Source: Bacteroidota bacterium | GTDB taxonomy: Bacteria; Bacteroidota; Bacteroidia; Flavobacteriales; Weeksellaceae | Assembly (NCBI GenBank): GCA_023399675.1 | Contig: JAEWOM010000288.1 | Span: 1-6,914 of the forward strand | Reading direction: 5' to 3' | Length of the DNA stretch: 6,914 bases | Part shown: in pieces, positions 6,200 to 6,914 of the stretch | How the letters are laid out: each line of letters opens with the position of its first letter | Numbering within the stretch: the stretch's first letter is position 1 | Program-made: the position numbers and the translations under genes | Notes under the pieces: generated by a model | Told to the model about the DNA's origin: nothing | Seen by the model: the letters and a program-made list of their open reading frames with translations, nothing else | Databases searched by the model: none

Positions 6200-6853
6200 T
6201 TAAGGCATTAAAATTGGGCCAAATGTTTCCAGCCAGAACACATAACCGCAAATGCCGCCAACGAGACCTGCGACTACAAAAGTGAAACGGCTGTATTTTG
6301 GCACAAAACGGAATAATACGATCTGCAGAACTACAAATCCGATGAATGCTGTAATAGCGGAAATCGACAGCCAGGGCAGTTCAAGGTAAATTGCCAGCCT
6401 TACTTCATCACTTCTCGTACTGATTTTTCCGCTGATGAAATAATTGAAAAGCTGCATCACAAAATTAGCAGTTTGCCGCAACCAAAAAAGCGCCATAAAT
6501 ATCAGCATCCATTGCCAGAAAAGTAGTTTGGGTTCATTCCGGAAATGTTTTTCGAACAAAAACAGCAGTAACAGCCCCAGACTACCTGTTGACATCGTTT
6601 GTAATGGACCTGCAGCAATGGTGTTGAGGGAATGGACAAAGGTCCAGGGCATTTCTTTTTCCTGCTCAAGGTAGCTGATGTATCCATACGAGATTTTTGC
6701 CGGATGACCATAATATTCTGCGACGGACCAATGTGCGAATTCATGTGTTAATGTGCCGATGACGGTAAACAGCATAAAGCCTGCAACAAGGAAACTAAAC
6801 AGTTTCCAGTGTAGGTTCGGGTAGTGAATTGTTGAATTAGAATGATGCTTCAT
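6200..6853 (-). CDS. M50-like membrane metallopeptidase homologue
   Basis: A 217-residue membrane protein with a zinc-protease signature. HEFAHW (37-42) is an HExxH motif at the end of the first hydrophobic helix (about 17-36), as in site-2-protease and related M50 families. AGPLQT (81-86) resembles the conserved N/AGP element of that fold, and SDE at 148-150 could supply the third metal ligand, though this is uncertain. Hydrophobic segments are at about 88-101, 111-138, 161-182 and 190-208. There is no PDZ domain, and the protein is small, so it may be a minimal or non-proteolytic member. The ATG at 6853 is preferred over an in-frame TTG at 6871, which falls inside the promoter element. It is the first gene of a two-gene unit with the oxygenase. 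Confidence 0.7.
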   Translation of the reverse strand: MKHHSNSTIHYPNLHWKLFSFLVAGFMLFTVIGTLTHEFAHWSVAEYYGHPAKISYGYISYLEQEKEMPWTFVHSLNTIAAGPLQTMSTGSLGLLLLFLFEKHFRNEPKLLFWQWMLIFMALFWLRQTANFVMQLFNYFISGKISTRSDEVRLAIYLELPWLSISAITAFIGFVVLQIVLFRFVPKYSRFTFVVAGLVGGICGYVFWLETFGPILMP

Positions 6854-6868
6854 GTGGATTTCCTGTAC

Positions 6869-6876
6869 CAAATTTA
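6869..6876 (-). promoter_or_regulatory. -7 promoter element for the M50/MpaB unit
   Basis: On the minus strand this reads TAAATTTG, an exact match to TAnnTTTG, ending 15 bases before the ATG at 6853. A TTG lies 14 bases further upstream, closer than the usual ~19 bases, so the -33 part is weak. The rest of the window to 6914 shows nothing else I can support. Confidence 0.55.
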
Positions 6877-6914
6877 GAATTATTTCCCTGCAATAGCGAT
6901 GGGAGCGGATATCC

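Noticed and set aside
6195..6251. Upstream ATG extending the MpaB-like protein by 19 residues
   Set aside because: It would overlap the M50-like gene by 52 bases, and the extra residues look like a shadow of that gene; the ATG at 6194 follows its stop by 5 bases.

Overview
The window looks like a chromosomal segment from a member of the Bacteroidota, most likely a flavobacterium close to Chryseobacterium/Weeksellaceae. This rests on three things: the family versions present (short RecA, deoxyhypusine-synthase-like protein, MpaB-type oxygenase), weak or absent Shine-Dalgarno sites, and several matches to the Bacteroidota -7 promoter element TAnnTTTG directly upstream of genes. Assignment below phylum level is inference. 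I see no prophage, insertion sequence, CRISPR array or tRNA/rRNA gene.

Layout. (1) Positions 1-1971, plus strand: a tightly packed three-gene run with 4-base ATGA overlaps at both junctions. It holds the C-terminal part of an acyl-adenylate-forming ligase (probably menE, menaquinone synthesis), a complete membrane acyltransferase of family 3, and arfB, a GGQ-type peptidyl-tRNA hydrolase for ribosome rescue. (2) 1972-2251: a gene-poor gap with a weak hairpin after arfB, a doubtful 39-residue ORF and a good promoter element. (3) 2252-3226, plus: a deoxyhypusine-synthase-family enzyme with the active-site Lys retained, likely involved in polyamine (homospermidine) metabolism, followed by a strong terminator. 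(4) 3283-3523: no convincing gene; it contains two copies of a 10-base sequence exactly 50 bases apart, which looks like a dispersed intergenic repeat. (5) 3524-3829, plus: a small alkyltransferase-like (ATL) DNA repair protein in which the catalytic Cys is Ala. (6) 3882-4892, minus: recA, convergent with the ATL gene and sharing a bidirectional terminator with it. (7) 4989-6853, minus: a two-gene unit of an HExxH membrane protein (M50-like) followed 5 bases later by an MpaB/DUF2236-type oxygenase.

The genes are mostly household functions and do not form one obvious system. ATL and recA are both DNA-repair genes but are convergent and separately transcribed. The points most worth a second look are the Ala-type ATL, the deoxyhypusine synthase homologue in a bacterium, the M50/oxygenase pair, and the paired intergenic repeat. 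I did not find clear evidence of a new defence or mobile system.
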